Of a DNA stretch of 6,594 nt, positions 1 to 6,591 are shown piece after piece (within the stretch, counting starts at the first letter, position 1; every line of letters begins with the position of its first letter). A model generated the notes under the pieces. That model made no database searches. It saw only the letters and a program-made list of their open reading frames with translations, and had not been told where the DNA came from. The position numbers and the translations under genes were made by a program. Origin of the DNA: Planctomycetota bacterium (lineage in GTDB: Bacteria > Planctomycetota > SZUA-567); the NCBI GenBank assembly GCA_020860865.1, contig JAJBTL010000395.1, positions 8,790-15,383 on the forward strand. The letters run 5' to 3'.

Positions 1-738
1 GACCAGCATGGAGACGTTGTCGTCGTTGCCGCGTCCGTCCACGAAGGTGGTCACTTCGGCGGCGATTTCCTCCATCCGGAGGCCGGTCACCGTCTCCGCC
101 AGAATCGCCGCGTGGGTGCCGATGTCGCCGAGGCAGCCGGCGCCGGCCAGGGCGGGGTCGGTGCGCCATGAGGCCTGTTTGTTATTCTCGCGTTCGACCG
201 GGTAGGACAGCCAGCCGCTGAGATATTCCACATGGATTTTGCGTATCTTCCCGAGGCGGCCGTCCTTGATGAGATCCCGGGCCAGCCTGACCATTGGATA
301 ACCGACATAGGTGTGGGTGAGGACAAGCACCCGGCCCTTTTTCTTGGCCAGTTCCGCCAGGTCCCGCGCCTCGTCCGCCGTCATGGTCATGGGTTTATCC
401 ATGACGACATGGAAGCCGGCCAGGAGCGCCTCGCGGGTCGGCTCGTAATGGAGGTGGTTCGGGGTGACGATGGAAAAGAAGTCGGCGCGTTCATGTGCGG
501 GCCGTTGGAGCTCGTCCTTAATGAGATCCCGCCAGTCGCCGTGGACGCGGTCGGGCGGGAGGAACAGGGCCTCGCCCTGCTGGCGGGACTTCTCCGGGGT
601 ACTAGAAAAAGCGCCGGACACGAGGGTGATCTGCCCGTCCAGCCGGGCTCCCCTCCGGTGCGCCTCGCCTATGCCGGACCCGGGGCCGCCGCCAATCATG
701 GCCATGCGGAGCGGTCGGGAACGCAGGTTGTCTGTCAT
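1..738 (-). CDS. Gfo/Idh/MocA family oxidoreductase, C-terminus beyond window edge
   Basis: Predicted cytoplasmic NAD(P)-dependent sugar or cyclitol dehydrogenase. The frame is open for 246 codons from ATG 738-736 and leaves the window without a stop. Family members run about 380-390 residues, so roughly the last third is missing. An N-terminal Rossmann domain carries the nucleotide loop GGGPGSGIG (residues 16-24). A strand-turn SIVTPNHLHYEP lies near residues 89-100, and the family EKP motif appears as DKP (114-116). The second domain has WRTDP (191-195), then GDIGTH (204-209). Lys115, Asp205 and His209 fit the Lys-Asp-His catalytic triad of the family. Start choice: AAGGAG sits 6 bases upstream. 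It follows the UroD-like gene by 53 bases in the same direction. It belongs to a different subfamily from the IolG-like gene at 1996-3009 and keeps the catalytic Asp that the other lacks. Family assignment is firm; the substrate is unknown. Confidence 0.9.
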   Translation of the reverse strand, partial: MTDNLRSRPLRMAMIGGGPGSGIGEAHRRGARLDGQITLVSGAFSSTPEKSRQQGEALFLPPDRVHGDWRDLIKDELQRPAHERADFFSIVTPNHLHYEPTREALLAGFHVVMDKPMTMTADEARDLAELAKKKGRVLVLTHTYVGYPMVRLARDLIKDGRLGKIRKIHVEYLSGWLSYPVERENNKQASWRTDPALAGAGCLGDIGTHAAILAETVTGLRMEEIAAEVTTFVDGRGNDDNVSMLV

Positions 739-744
739 CGCCTT

Positions 745-750
745 CTCCTT
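745..750 (-). promoter_or_regulatory. Ribosome binding site of the downstream Gfo/Idh/MocA gene
   Basis: AAGGAG on the minus strand, 6 bases before ATG 738. It fixes the start of the last gene in the window. The gap it sits in (739-791) has no terminator-like hairpin with a U-tract. It holds only a weak ATACA/TGTAT inverted repeat with an 8-base loop. Confidence 0.75.
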
Positions 751-791
751 GAGGAATACAGGGAAACATGTATAGACGTGATGGAACGGTT

Positions 792-1943
792 TTACATATT
801 GTACTGCTCCTCACGGATTGTTTCCACCATGGCGATGATGTTTGCCACCGGGACGTCGTTCATCACTTCCTGGGACGGCCCGGCGATGTAGCCGCCGTTC
901 TTCCCGAGGATGCGCATGACCCGGCGGGTCTCCTCCCGCACCTTGTCCGGCGGTGCGAAGGGGAGCAATTCCTGGGTGTCGATGCCGCCCCAGAAGGACA
1001 GGTCGCGGCCGAACTCGCGCTTGAGGTATTCGAGATCCATGCACGGTTGGACTGGCTCCAGAAGGTCGAGGCCGGCGTCGATGAGATCCGGGATGAAGGC
1101 GGTGATGTTGCCGCACGAATGCATCGCCACCGGCAGGTCGGCGTCCTTGAAGACGGCGAAGATGCGTTTGATGTTCGGGAGGAACATGTCCTTGAACATA
1201 TCCGGCGAAAAGAACGAGGCAATCTGGGTGGCGAGGTCGTCGCCGTGATGGCCGATTTGGACGCCCATGGCCACTTTCCGTTTGGCGTCCTCGACCTTGA
1301 AGTCGGCAATGACATTCATCAGTCGCATGGCCCGTTCCGGTTCGGCGGCGAGATCCATCATGAACGCCTCGAAGGACCGGAGGCCGTAGGCCCGTTCGAA
1401 CACGCCGCTATACCCGGCCGCCACAACGAGCCGGTCCACCGCCGCGCTTTTTTGGACAGCGTCCCTGATGGGAGTATAGGCGCCCGGCATGTCGATGTCC
1501 GGCGCCGTATAGGCCTGGACGGCGTCCTCGTCGTCCATGGTGAGAAAGTCGGCGGGGAGACGGGGCGGCATGAAGCCCTGACCCATTGACCGGTCGCCGT
1601 CCCGCATGGGCGCGAAGATCGGGTTGTAGCCGTCGATGAACTGGACAATGCCCATGCCCCAACTGTCAAAGACGAGGTGGTTTTTCCGGTCGACCTTGCA
1701 GAAGCCTTCTTCCTCCAGCCGGTCCATAAGGGCGGCGTCGTTCCGGTAATGGAGGGGGAGGTCGAATTTCGAATAGACGAAGTCGAGGTGGTTGTCGAGG
1801 AATTCGTCCAGGTGTCACGGTTCGACCCCCATGGCCAATTCAATCTCGCCGGTGCGGGTGCGGTCGGCGAAGTTGACGTGGCTGGGGATTTTATCCAGCG
1901 GCTTCCGCCGGATGGCGTTGAGTGCCCGTTCGATACGTGTCAC
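792..1943 (-). CDS. UroD/MtaA-family protein (uroporphyrinogen decarboxylase-like), interrupted by an in-frame TGA; possible pseudogene
   Basis: A 383-codon frame from GTG 1943 to TAA at 792-794, open throughout except for one TGA at codon 43 (1815-1817). Sequence on both sides is family-like: MTRIERALNAIRRKPLDKIP at the start, then HLDEFLDNHLDF just after the stop. It belongs to the group holding UroD and the cobalamin-related methyltransferases MtaA and CmuA. The zinc-ligand pair HSC (His275, Cys277) of the methyltransferase branch is present. Cys301 in VQPCMDL is the only later cysteine, so the third ligand is uncertain. FWGGIDTQ and GGYIAGPSQE follow, as in the family. Position between a sugar importer with an inositol-dehydrogenase relative and another dehydrogenase argues against haem biosynthesis and for substrate catabolism. 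AAAGGA lies 7 bases before the GTG. Without readthrough, the 5' product is 42 residues; restart at ATG 1727 has no visible ribosome binding site and would lose the N-terminus. Confidence 0.82.
1815..1817 (-). other. In-frame TGA (codon 43) inside the UroD-like gene
   Basis: The coding-strand reading is GVEP, TGA, then HLDEFLDNHL. The frame is the same on both sides, so this is a substitution-type nonsense codon and not an indel. CGA (Arg), GGA, TGG and several other sense codons are one change away. TGA is a true stop in the neighbouring permease and ATPase genes, so general recoding is unlikely. Either a real nonsense mutation or a base-call error fits. Confidence 0.85.
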
Positions 1944-1950
1944 GGGATAA

Positions 1951-1956
1951 TCCTTT
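1951..1956 (-). promoter_or_regulatory. Ribosome binding site deciding the GTG start of the UroD-like gene
   Basis: AAAGGA on the minus strand, 7 bases before GTG 1943. This site supports the GTG over the later ATG at 1727, because the intervening codons encode family-like sequence. The 52-base gap to the upstream IolG-like stop (1944-1995) shows nothing else. Confidence 0.7.
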
Positions 1957-1995
1957 CGTTTGCGGCGTTCGCACTATCGTGTCTGGTGGGCGTTA

Positions 1996-3009
1996 CTATG
2001 CCGTGGTGTAAAACTCCGGCCGCGCCTCCCGGGGAATGGCCACCCACTCCCCGGATTCCCGGGCTTTCGTGCAGGCGGCGGCGGTCAGGGCGGTCTGGTA
2101 GCCGTCCCAACTGGTCGGGCCTTCCACCACGTCACGGCGCACCGCATCGAGCCATTCGCCGATCTCGGTGTCGTAGGCATGGATAAACCGTTCCTTCCAG
2201 TCGTCACTGACGGCGAGGCTCCGGGTGCCGTCGTGCAAGAGGGACACCGCCGTCGGCGTCGGGAGGGACAGGCTGGCTTCCTCGCACACCACTTCGCAGC
2301 GGATGTCGTAGCCGTAGCGGCAGTTGATAAAGACTTCGATATCGCTGTGGATGCCGGAGTCCGTATACAGAAAAATGATCTGCGGATCGTGGAGGCTGGA
2401 CGGGGTGTGCCGGGTCTTCCTCGGAAGGGCAACCCGGCAGCCCGTGTATTCTTCACCGAGGAGCCAGCGGAGGACGTCGATTTCGTGGACGGCGCAGTTG
2501 GTGATAAGCATCGGGGTGGTGTAACCGTCGACGAGGATGGCGTTCCGGTGGGCGCAATGCACCATGAGGGGCGACCCGTACCGGTCGGACCGGATCATGT
2601 CCCGGAGCGCCCGGTAGCCGGCGTCGTAGCGGCGCATAAAACCGACCTGCACCAGGTGCCGTCCGCCGGCAATTTCCGCTTCGACTATACGGCGGCAACC
2701 GTCGGCGTCGGGGGCGAGGGGCTTTTCGCAGAGGACGTGTTTTCCCGCCGCGATGGCGGCCAGAACGTATGTTTCGTGCGTCGGGTCGAGGGAGGCGACG
2801 AGGACGGCGTCGACATTCGGGCTGGAGACAAGGTCCCGGCCGTCGGCGAAAAATTCCGCGCCCCACTCCCGCGCCACCTGTCGTCCCGAGTCGGCGGCGA
2901 TGTCCGCCACCGCCGTCACCGTGGCGCCCTTGACTACCCGGTTTATACGCCGGATGTGATCCCGGCCGATGGCGCCGCAGCCGATGACGCCTATTCGCAT
3001 CGATTCCAT
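1996..3009 (-). CDS. iolG: Inositol 2-dehydrogenase-like oxidoreductase (Gfo/Idh/MocA family, IolG-type)
   Basis: 337 residues, ATG 3009 to TAG 1996-1998. IolG oxidises myo-inositol to 2-keto-myo-inositol with NAD+ in the cytoplasm. From memory of Bacillus subtilis IolG the match runs nearly end to end: RIGVIGCGAIGRDHIRRIN (residues 5-23, Rossmann loop GCGAIG), CEKPLA (94-99), LVQVGFMRRYD (119-129), HCAHRN (151-156), HEIDVLRWL (175-183), NCRYGYDI, and a C-terminal WDGYQTA and PEFY. Lys96 and His175 align with catalytic Lys97 and His176. The third triad residue, Asp172 in B. subtilis, is Asn171 here (TNCAVHEID), so activity or substrate may differ. AGGGGA lies 5 bases before ATG 3009, preferred over an in-frame ATG at 3036. 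It starts 30 bases after the binding-protein gene. A scyllo-inositol or other cyclitol/sugar dehydrogenase remains possible. Confidence 0.85.
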   Translation of the reverse strand: MESMRIGVIGCGAIGRDHIRRINRVVKGATVTAVADIAADSGRQVAREWGAEFFADGRDLVSSPNVDAVLVASLDPTHETYVLAAIAAGKHVLCEKPLAPDADGCRRIVEAEIAGGRHLVQVGFMRRYDAGYRALRDMIRSDRYGSPLMVHCAHRNAILVDGYTTPMLITNCAVHEIDVLRWLLGEEYTGCRVALPRKTRHTPSSLHDPQIIFLYTDSGIHSDIEVFINCRYGYDIRCEVVCEEASLSLPTPTAVSLLHDGTRSLAVSDDWKERFIHAYDTEIGEWLDAVRRDVVEGPTSWDGYQTALTAAACTKARESGEWVAIPREARPEFYTTA

Positions 3010-3014
3010 GTTCG

Positions 3015-3020
3015 TCCCCT
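3015..3020 (-). promoter_or_regulatory. Ribosome binding site of the IolG-like gene
   Basis: AGGGGA on the minus strand, 5 bases before ATG 3009. It rules for this start against the in-frame ATG at 3036, which would overlap the stop region of the binding-protein gene and would add nine residues not seen in the family. Confidence 0.7.
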
Positions 3021-3039
3021 GATTCGAGAGTTTCAACTG

Positions 3040-3972
3040 TTATTTGGCCAGGCTTTCCTTGGTGGTGAGGATGACGCCGACCGGCACGTCCTTCGGGAGC
3101 GTTTCGCCGTTGATGGCCTTGATCGCCGATTCGATGGCGATTTTGCCGATGAGTTCCGGCTGCTGGCCGACCGCCGCGAACAGGCCGCCGTCCCGGATGG
3201 ACTGCTTTGTCTCCTCGCCCGCGTCGAAGCAGATGACCTTGGCCTGGTCGGCCTTGTTCATCTGGATGATGGCTTCGAGGGCGCCCATGCCCATGTATTC
3301 GGAGGCGGTGAAGACGACGGCGATGTCGGGGTTGCTGGTGAGGATGTTCTGCATGACGTTGAAGGCCTGGTCCCGTTCCCAGTTGGCGGTCTGCTCGGCC
3401 ACGACCTGGAGCTTCGGGTTGGAGGCGATGCCTTCCCGGAAGCCTTCGAGGCGCTGAATGCTCCCGGGGGAACCGGGGATGCCGGCGATGAGGGCGACCT
3501 TGCCGCCGTTCGGGAAGACCTTGGCCGCGTACTCGCCGCCGATACGGCCGCCGGTGATGTTGTCGGTGCCGATATACGTGTCGTAATGGCCGCCCTGATC
3601 GGCGAGGGCTTCTTCGTCGATGGTGTCGTTGACGAGGATGACCGGGATTTTCTTGGCGTTGGCGCGGACAATGGCCGGGATCTGGGCGACGGTGTCCGAG
3701 GCGGAGAGGACGATGGCGTCGACATTGCTGGCGACCATGTTTTCCACCATCTGGGACTGCTTTTCAATATCCGTTTCCTTTTCCGGGGCCTGGAAGATGA
3801 GGTCGACATTCATCGCCTTCGCCGCTTCCTGGGCGCCTATTTTCATATCCATGAAGAAGGGCGTGTTTTCCGTCTTGACGATCATCGCCACCCGTTTTTG
3901 ACCGGCCCAGGCGGTTCCGGTTGCCAAAGCGAAGGCGAGGACCGCGACCAGCATCGTGCTTTTCCTGAACAT
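3040..3972 (-). CDS. CUT2-type sugar ABC transporter periplasmic substrate-binding protein (RbsB-like)
   Basis: 310 residues, ATG 3972 to TAA 3040-3042, normal for the family. It captures the sugar or cyclitol outside the inner membrane and delivers it to the permease. The N-terminus is a classic Sec signal: FRK, then a hydrophobic run (residues 6-18), then an Ala-Trp-Ala site with cleavage after about residue 23. There is no lipobox cysteine, so the mature protein should be free in a periplasm. The type I periplasmic-binding fold is shown by VKTENTPFFMDMKIGAQEAA (ligand-site region), VDAIVLSASDT, YIGTDNITGGRIGGEYAA, and the C-terminal lobe VICFDAGEETKQSIRDG. GGGAG lies 6 bases before the ATG. 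The ligand cannot be read from sequence; the IolG-like neighbour suggests inositol or a related polyol, while ribose- and galactose-type ligands are also typical of the family. Confidence 0.93.
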   Translation of the reverse strand: MFRKSTMLVAVLAFALATGTAWAGQKRVAMIVKTENTPFFMDMKIGAQEAAKAMNVDLIFQAPEKETDIEKQSQMVENMVASNVDAIVLSASDTVAQIPAIVRANAKKIPVILVNDTIDEEALADQGGHYDTYIGTDNITGGRIGGEYAAKVFPNGGKVALIAGIPGSPGSIQRLEGFREGIASNPKLQVVAEQTANWERDQAFNVMQNILTSNPDIAVVFTASEYMGMGALEAIIQMNKADQAKVICFDAGEETKQSIRDGGLFAAVGQQPELIGKIAIESAIKAINGETLPKDVPVGVILTTKESLAK

Positions 3973-3978
3973 TGCGCT

Positions 3979-3983
3979 CTCCC
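3979..3983 (-). promoter_or_regulatory. Ribosome binding site of the binding-protein gene
   Basis: GGGAG on the minus strand, 6 bases before ATG 3972. It supports this start, which also begins exactly at the signal peptide. Open frame continues upstream as far as 5097 but runs across the permease gene in another frame and has no family character. Confidence 0.7.
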
Positions 3984-4013
3984 ATTGATTCCAAAAATGA
4001 CAGTTGAATGCGT

Positions 4014-4038
4014 CGTCCCGTGCCACAGCGGCATGACG
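4014..4038 (-). other. Weak hairpin in the permease to binding-protein gap
   Basis: TGCC (4021-4024) pairs with GGCA (4030-4033) around a 5-base loop. CGTC (4014-4017) pairs with GACG (4035-4038) outside a small internal loop. No U-tract follows, so it is not a terminator. It lies in the longest gap of the operon (101 bases, 3973-4073). A role in mRNA stability between membrane and binding-protein cistrons is conceivable, but the stem is weak and could be chance. Confidence 0.2.
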
Positions 4039-4073
4039 GTATCGAGACGCTTGTTTTGACGTGACGCGGAATA

Positions 4074-5015
4074 TCAATCCTTCTTCTGGAGCGTGTCCAT
4101 CAGGACGGCGCCGACGATGACCAGGCCGATGATGAACTGTTGCCAGTAGGAGGAGGCGTTGAGGAGATTGAGCCCGTTCCGGAGCACGCTCATAATGATG
4201 GCGCCGATGATGGTGCCCTGGACCTTGCCGACGCCGCCGGAGAGGCTGGTGCCACCGATGACGGCGGCGGCGATGGCGTCGAGTTCGTAGCCGGTGCCGG
4301 CGATGGGCTGGGCGGAGTTCAATTTGGCCGTGAGGACAATGGCGGCACAGCCGGTGATGGCGCCGCAGAGCATGTAGGCGAGGGTTTTGTAGCGGCGGAC
4401 ATTGACGCCGGAGAGGCGGGTGGTCTCTTCGTTGCCGCCGATGGCGTAGATGTAGCGGCCGAACTCTCGGTAGCGGAGCAGGTAGAAGATGATGATGTAG
4501 AGGACGACCATCACCAGGATCTGCACCGGAATGCCACCGATTTGGCCAATGCCGACGAAGCGGAGCCCGGGCCCGAAGGAGGAGATGGCCCTGCCGTTCG
4601 AGATGACGAGGGCGATGCCCCGGGCCATCGACATCATGCCGAGGGTGGCGATGAACGGCGGCAGTTTGCCCCGGGTTATCATGATGCCGTTCAGGAGTCC
4701 GCAGAAGGCGCCGATGACGAGACAGACGAACATCGCCAGCGGCACCGGGTAGCCGGACTTGAGGAGCATTGCCATAACGATCCCGGCCACCGCCAGCACG
4801 GAACCGACCGAGAGGTCGATGCCGCCCGTTATGACGACGACGGTCATGCCGAGGGCGACAATGGCGTTGACGGTGCATTGGGTGATGACGTTCGTAATGT
4901 TGTCGGCGGTGAGGAAGACCGGGGACATGATACTGAGGATGACGGAGAGGGCCAGGAGGCCGATGACGGTGGTGAGGCTGCGGAGGTGCCGTTTCCAGTC
5001 GAACGTGGTTGTCAT
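4074..5015 (-). CDS. CUT2-type sugar ABC transporter permease (RbsC-like)
   Basis: 313 residues, ATG 5015 to TGA 4074-4076, usual length for the BPD_transp_2 family. It forms the inner-membrane channel, probably as a homodimer. A short cytoplasmic N-terminus (DWKRHLRS) leads into a first membrane helix at about residues 14-30. Several further hydrophobic segments follow, for example about 49-63, 72-85, 92-108, 165-180 and 287-305. The family signature GGIDLSVGS is at residues 64-72. The cytoplasmic loop AIGGNEETTRLSGVNV (191-206) is the region that contacts the ATPase in this family. GYELDAIAAAVIGGTSLSGG is also typical. The start overlaps the ATPase stop by 4 bases (ATGA), a sign of translational coupling, and AAGGAG lies 7 bases upstream. 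No damage is seen. Substrate is not readable from sequence. Confidence 0.95.
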   Translation of the reverse strand: MTTTFDWKRHLRSLTTVIGLLALSVILSIMSPVFLTADNITNVITQCTVNAIVALGMTVVVITGGIDLSVGSVLAVAGIVMAMLLKSGYPVPLAMFVCLVIGAFCGLLNGIMITRGKLPPFIATLGMMSMARGIALVISNGRAISSFGPGLRFVGIGQIGGIPVQILVMVVLYIIIFYLLRYREFGRYIYAIGGNEETTRLSGVNVRRYKTLAYMLCGAITGCAAIVLTAKLNSAQPIAGTGYELDAIAAAVIGGTSLSGGVGKVQGTIIGAIIMSVLRNGLNLLNASSYWQQFIIGLVIVGAVLMDTLQKKD

Positions 5016-6550
5016 GCCAGTGCTCCTTCGGCGAACATGGTCTCGACGCCGGTGACGTACTGCGCCACCTGGTCCTGGGTGAGTGACGGGACATCATCGA
5101 AGCAGGCGGTTATCCGGCCGTTGTACATGACGTAGAGGCGGTCGCTGACGCCAAGCGCTTCGGGCATCTCCGAGGAGAACATGATGATCGCCTTGCCTTC
5201 CTGTTTCAGCCGGTTCATGATTTTGTAGATTTCCACCTTGGCGCCGACGTCGATGCCCCGGGTCGGCTCGTCGAAGATGATGATTTTCGAATCGGTGTTG
5301 AGCCACTTGGCGATAACCACTTTCTGCTGGTTTCCGCCGCTGAGGTTTTTGACCCGCTGGCGCATGGACGGGGTTTTCACCGCCATGGACCGGGACAGCT
5401 TCTCGCACTCGGCCTGTTCCTTCCGGTGGTTGAGGCCGAGAGGCGTCATGAAGGCCTTCAGGTTGGCGAGGGCGATGTTGTCGGAGACGGAGAAGTCGAG
5501 GATAAGGCCCTGATTTTTCCGGTCCTCGGTGAGGAGGGCGACGCCGCGCTTTTTCGCGTCGGAGCAGGAACGGATGCCGATGCGGTCGCCGTCTATGATG
5601 ATTTCCCCGTGGTCATACGGGTCGGCGCCGAACACGGCCCGCATCAGTTCGGTCCGTCCGGAACCCATCAGGCCGTAAAAGCCGACGATTTCCCCGGCCC
5701 TGGCGGTGAAGGACGCCTCCCGTACCTCCTTTCCCCGACTGAGGTTTTTTACTTCGAGGAGGACGCGCCCGGGTTCAACCCGGATGCGCGGGTACTGCTC
5801 GGTGAGGTCGCGGCCGACCATGAGATTTATCAATTGGTCCTTGGTGGTGCCGGAGGCTGGATAGGTGCCGATATAGCGGCCGTCCCGAAGGACGGTGATG
5901 CGATCGCCTATCCGGAGGATCTCGTCGAGGCGGTGGGATATGTAGACAATGGCGACGCCCTCCGCCTTCAGTCTTTCAATGATGGCGAAGAGGTTGTTGA
6001 CTTCTTTTTCCGTCAGGGCGGACGTGGGTTCGTCCATGATGATGATGTTGGCCTTGAAGGAAATGGCCTTGGCTATTTCCACCATTTGCATCTGGCCGAC
6101 GCTGAGTTCCCCCACGAGGGCGCGCTCTGAAATGTCCGAACCGATGGAGTCGAGGAGTGCCCTGGCCTGCCGGTTCATGCCGGACCAGTCGACGCCAAAG
6201 GCGTTTTTCGGGTGCCGGCCCATGAATATGTTTTCGGCGACGCTGAGGTTTTTTGAGGAGGTTCATTTATGGAATATGATGCTGATGCCGCGCTCCCGCT
6301 GTTCGGCGACGCCGGTGGCGCGGATGGGCTGGCCCTGGTAGACAATCTCCCCGGTGTAGTCCGTGTTGACGCCGGCGAGGACCTTCATGATGGTGGACTT
6401 GCCGGCACCGTTTTCGCCGAGGAGGACGTGCACCTCGCCGGGCAATGCGTCGAACCGGACCTGGTCGAGGGCGAGGACGCCCGGGAAGCGGACGCTGATA
6501 TCCCGCATGGTCACCACGTATTCGGGAGCGGGCTGGAGGTCTGAGGCCAC
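5012..6550 (-). CDS. CUT2-type sugar ABC transporter ATP-binding protein (RbsA/MglA-like), interrupted by an in-frame TGA and local frame disturbance
   Basis: 512 codons from GTG 6550 to TGA 5012-5014, the normal size for a fused two-domain sugar ATPase, but codon 96 is TGA. Domain 1: Walker A GENGAGKST (45-53), signature LSVGQ (149-153), Walker B IIIMDEP (169-175), H-loop His206. Domain 2: degenerate Walker A GLMGSGRTE (293-301), signature LSGGNQQK (403-410), Walker B IIIFDEPTRGID (423-434), with Ser in place of the H-loop His (FSSE); these changes are normal for the family. The Q-loop segment expected between Walker A and NLSVAENIF reads FHK-stop-TSSK, while another frame there encodes MNLLK, as expected. 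AAAGGG sits 6 bases before GTG 6550. The permease start overlaps the stop. If the sequence is correct, the import ATPase is broken; otherwise it is a sequence error. Confidence 0.88.
5023..5028 (-). promoter_or_regulatory. Ribosome binding site of the permease gene, within the ATPase gene
   Basis: AAGGAG on the minus strand, 7 bases before ATG 5015 and inside the last codons of the ATPase gene. Together with the ATGA overlap it allows both independent initiation and coupled re-initiation. Confidence 0.75.
6249..6271 (-). other. Frame-disturbed patch in the ATPase: TGA at codon 96 between two compensating indels
   Basis: Family proteins read about IIxQELNLVxNLSVAENIF here. The observed main frame reads IIFHK, TGA (6263-6265), TSSKNLSVAENIF. 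The second frame gives MNLLK from 6266, as the family predicts. Restoring one base near 6266-6271 and removing one A from the six-A run at 6249-6254 yields a continuous reading MNLLKNLSVAENIF. The Q-loop Gln codon is also lost in this patch. Confidence 0.75.
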
Positions 6551-6556
6551 AGAACA

Positions 6557-6562
6557 CCCTTT
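6557..6562 (-). promoter_or_regulatory. Ribosome binding site deciding the GTG start of the ATPase
   Basis: AAAGGG on the minus strand, 6 bases before GTG 6550. This start puts the first family strand (YVVTMRDISVRFPGV) about ten residues in, as expected. An earlier in-frame GTG at 6580 would read through this site. Confidence 0.65.
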
Positions 6563-6581
6563 CGCATCAGGAAGCGGCACA

Positions 6582-6591
6582 CCCGCGCGGG
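6582..6591. repeat. Perfect 10-base GC palindrome at the window edge
   Basis: CCCGCGCGGG is its own reverse complement, 31 bases upstream of the ATPase start. It could be the remnant of a terminator or operator of an upstream gene, or chance in GC-rich DNA. The window ends too soon to decide, and no promoter can be assigned. Confidence 0.3.

Noticed and set aside
792..1727. UroD-like gene starting at ATG 1727
   Set aside because: No ribosome binding site is visible there, and 72 upstream codons in the same frame encode family-like sequence with a good site before GTG 1943.
739..1995. Terminators in the gaps 739-791 and 1944-1995
   Set aside because: Only weak 3-5 base stems without U-tracts are present, so the genes are best read as one transcript.
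1960..4059. 699-codon open frame on the plus strand
   Set aside because: It lies antisense to the IolG-like and binding-protein genes, has no family motifs and crosses their intergenic gap. GC-rich third positions in the minus-strand genes keep this frame free of stops.
3040..5097. 685-codon minus-strand frame extending the binding protein upstream
   Set aside because: Its first 375 codons run out of frame through the well-supported permease gene and are rich in Arg, His and Pro. The signal peptide and ribosome binding site fix the true start at 3972.
6249..6266. Programmed frameshift at the A-run in the ATPase, or a separate gene starting at ATG 6266
   Set aside because: The frame containing MNLLK is preceded directly by a TAA and needs both an entry and an exit shift; the following codons in that frame are not protein-like. 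Indel error or mutation is simpler.
792..6550. Genome-wide reassignment of TGA to an amino acid
   Set aside because: TGA ends the permease and ATPase genes at natural lengths, and Trp is encoded by TGG throughout.
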